Both the position numbers and the translations under genes were made by a program. Positions 59,200 through 64,000 of a DNA stretch of 64,000 nucleotides are shown here, piece after piece. The DNA is from Synchiropus splendidus (taxonomy: Eukaryota; Chordata; Actinopteri; Syngnathiformes; Callionymidae), in NCBI RefSeq assembly GCF_027744825.2, contig NC_071340.1, positions 5,210,501 to 5,274,500 on the forward strand, given 5' to 3'. The number at the start of each line of letters is the position of its first letter. The first letter of the stretch is position 1. Under the pieces are notes generated by a model that was not told the origin of the DNA, made no database searches, and saw nothing but the letters and a program-made list of their open reading frames with translations.

Positions 59200-60450
59200 T
59201 TGTGTTGATAATGAATTCTCACAATAAAAGTCCATCATTAAGCACTGTTTATGTCACTGTGCGGTTGCACCCCCAGCTGGACAAGCTGTGGCTGCATAAA
59301 GGCACAGAGTTTCTACAAGCAAACATAAGTCCAAGAGACACAGAAAGACCAAAATAACAAACCCAGACATGAAGCCATCGGATCTCTCATCAACAATGTA
59401 CCAATTTGATAGCCTGTCAGTAGTAAAGACTCACAACTGTATATATCAGAGTCACTTCATACACAGAGTTTGTAGCGTTAGCCTCAAATTAAGGAAATAT
59501 TTATCAGTAAATATTAAAAATCAGGACAGAAATTGAAAAAAATAATGAAGACAAAGCTACACAAAAAGCACTTCTGCATTTCAGATCAAATGGTTGAATA
59601 GTTTTTATTCTGTGTTTTGGAATAGAATTTAGCAGCAGCACTAGAGTTCTTGCATTACTTTAAGTGTTGAATCTTGGTTTTTGTTATGGCAGTCTTTTAC
59701 AGCATTTGTGATGCTAATTCATATTAGACTTCTCATGTGTTGACATTTTGTTGTATTAGCATATACTTTGGCAATTGTGGTAGTTTGAGATTAGCTACAG
59801 CTACAATATTGTTGTAGTGTGACTGCAGTATATGTAGCAGTTATCATACTTATTGTATTATCAGAGAAGGTTTTTGGAATGAGACATGTGACATAAGCTG
59901 TCCTCAAAGTACGACATGGTTAGTGTTATTGCCATACTGGCATCATAATGATTCAAGTTAAAGAAGTATTGTACTGTACAAGTTAATCTTAGGGAGTACA
60001 AGTGCAGTAGTAGTTTTTGTAGTTGCAGCATAGTGGTTACATTAGAGACATTCACCGCTGTAGTGCTTGATGTGTGATATCTTAAGTAGCTACATTTGGA
60101 TTGGTTTTTCAACACGTGGTTTGGGAGACGATGACTTAAGATTTAAATTTAAAAGAGGAGATAATGAGTTTTTGTCAAGCAAAAAAAGCTCCATGATTAG
60201 CAAATGTTTTGTTTCTTTGGCCTTCAGATAACTCCCTTACTTAATCTGCGGCACAAAATTAAAAAGCTTCAGAATGTCGGCTGTGTTGCAGAATGTTAGC
60301 TGAGCTTCTTGGTCCATCCATCAAGGGGAAAAAAAACATCTGTGCTTGCTTGTTTTGATCCACTTCCAATTCAGAACTCCAGAAGTTCTGTGGGCTCTGA
60401 AAGGTATGTGCAGAGGCGCTTCCACATTCTTGGACCCCCGACGGGAGCTT
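59200..60450 (-). other. Probable tle4-like 3' UTR and downstream sequence
   Basis: AT-rich sequence directly downstream of the tle stop codon, with no coding potential on either strand. Several AATAAA-like hexamers occur on the minus strand, but none can be singled out as the cleavage signal. A stretch with repeated GTAG/TAGTAG motifs lies at about 59740-60020. Confidence 0.4.

Positions 60451-64000
<3,550 letters not shown>

Overview
This is vertebrate nuclear DNA, almost certainly from a teleost fish. The genes are split by many introns with GT-AG junctions. Between them lie AT-rich spacers, long (TA)n and (CT)n microsatellites, and pieces of fish-type mobile elements (DIRS, hAT, and Rex1-, Rex3- and RTE-like LINEs). 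There is no bacterial gene organisation, CRISPR array or operon.

Three conserved genes were found, all on the minus strand, so each is read from right to left. (1) About 2.1-17 kb: the 5' part of a TMEM8-family gene, best fit tmem8b. Five coding exons are present, including the signal-peptide exon; the EGF-like and seven-helix part lies beyond the left edge. (2) 18.5-40.2 kb: a complete mccc2 gene for the beta subunit of methylcrotonoyl-CoA carboxylase. All 17 coding exons could be joined in frame with matching phases, giving 561 residues from a mitochondrial targeting sequence to the stop. (3) 60.45 kb to the right edge: the 3' half of a Groucho/TLE corepressor gene, best fit tle4. Eight coding exons carry the end of the Ser/Pro-rich linker and the whole WD40 propeller.

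Between mccc2 and tle lies about 20 kb (40.2-60.4 kb) with no recognisable host gene. It is a pile of broken transposons: LINE fragments of at least four families, a tRNA-like SINE, and a hAT transposase gene with a BED zinc finger and a GC-AG intron. The hAT gene was split by a deleted DIRS-type tyrosine-recombinase retrotransposon whose ends include a perfect 51-bp inverted repeat. Older LINE pieces also sit in introns of tmem8b and mccc2.

The three host genes are not a pathway: a membrane protein, a mitochondrial leucine-catabolism enzyme and a nuclear corepressor. From general knowledge, their human counterparts lie at 9p13, 5q13 and 9q21, and those regions share one chromosome (Z) in chicken. 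The trio therefore looks like conserved ancestral linkage, which also supports the paralogue choices. I did not find a new multi-gene system. The most interesting structure is the nested hAT/DIRS locus at 49.3-52.9 kb.
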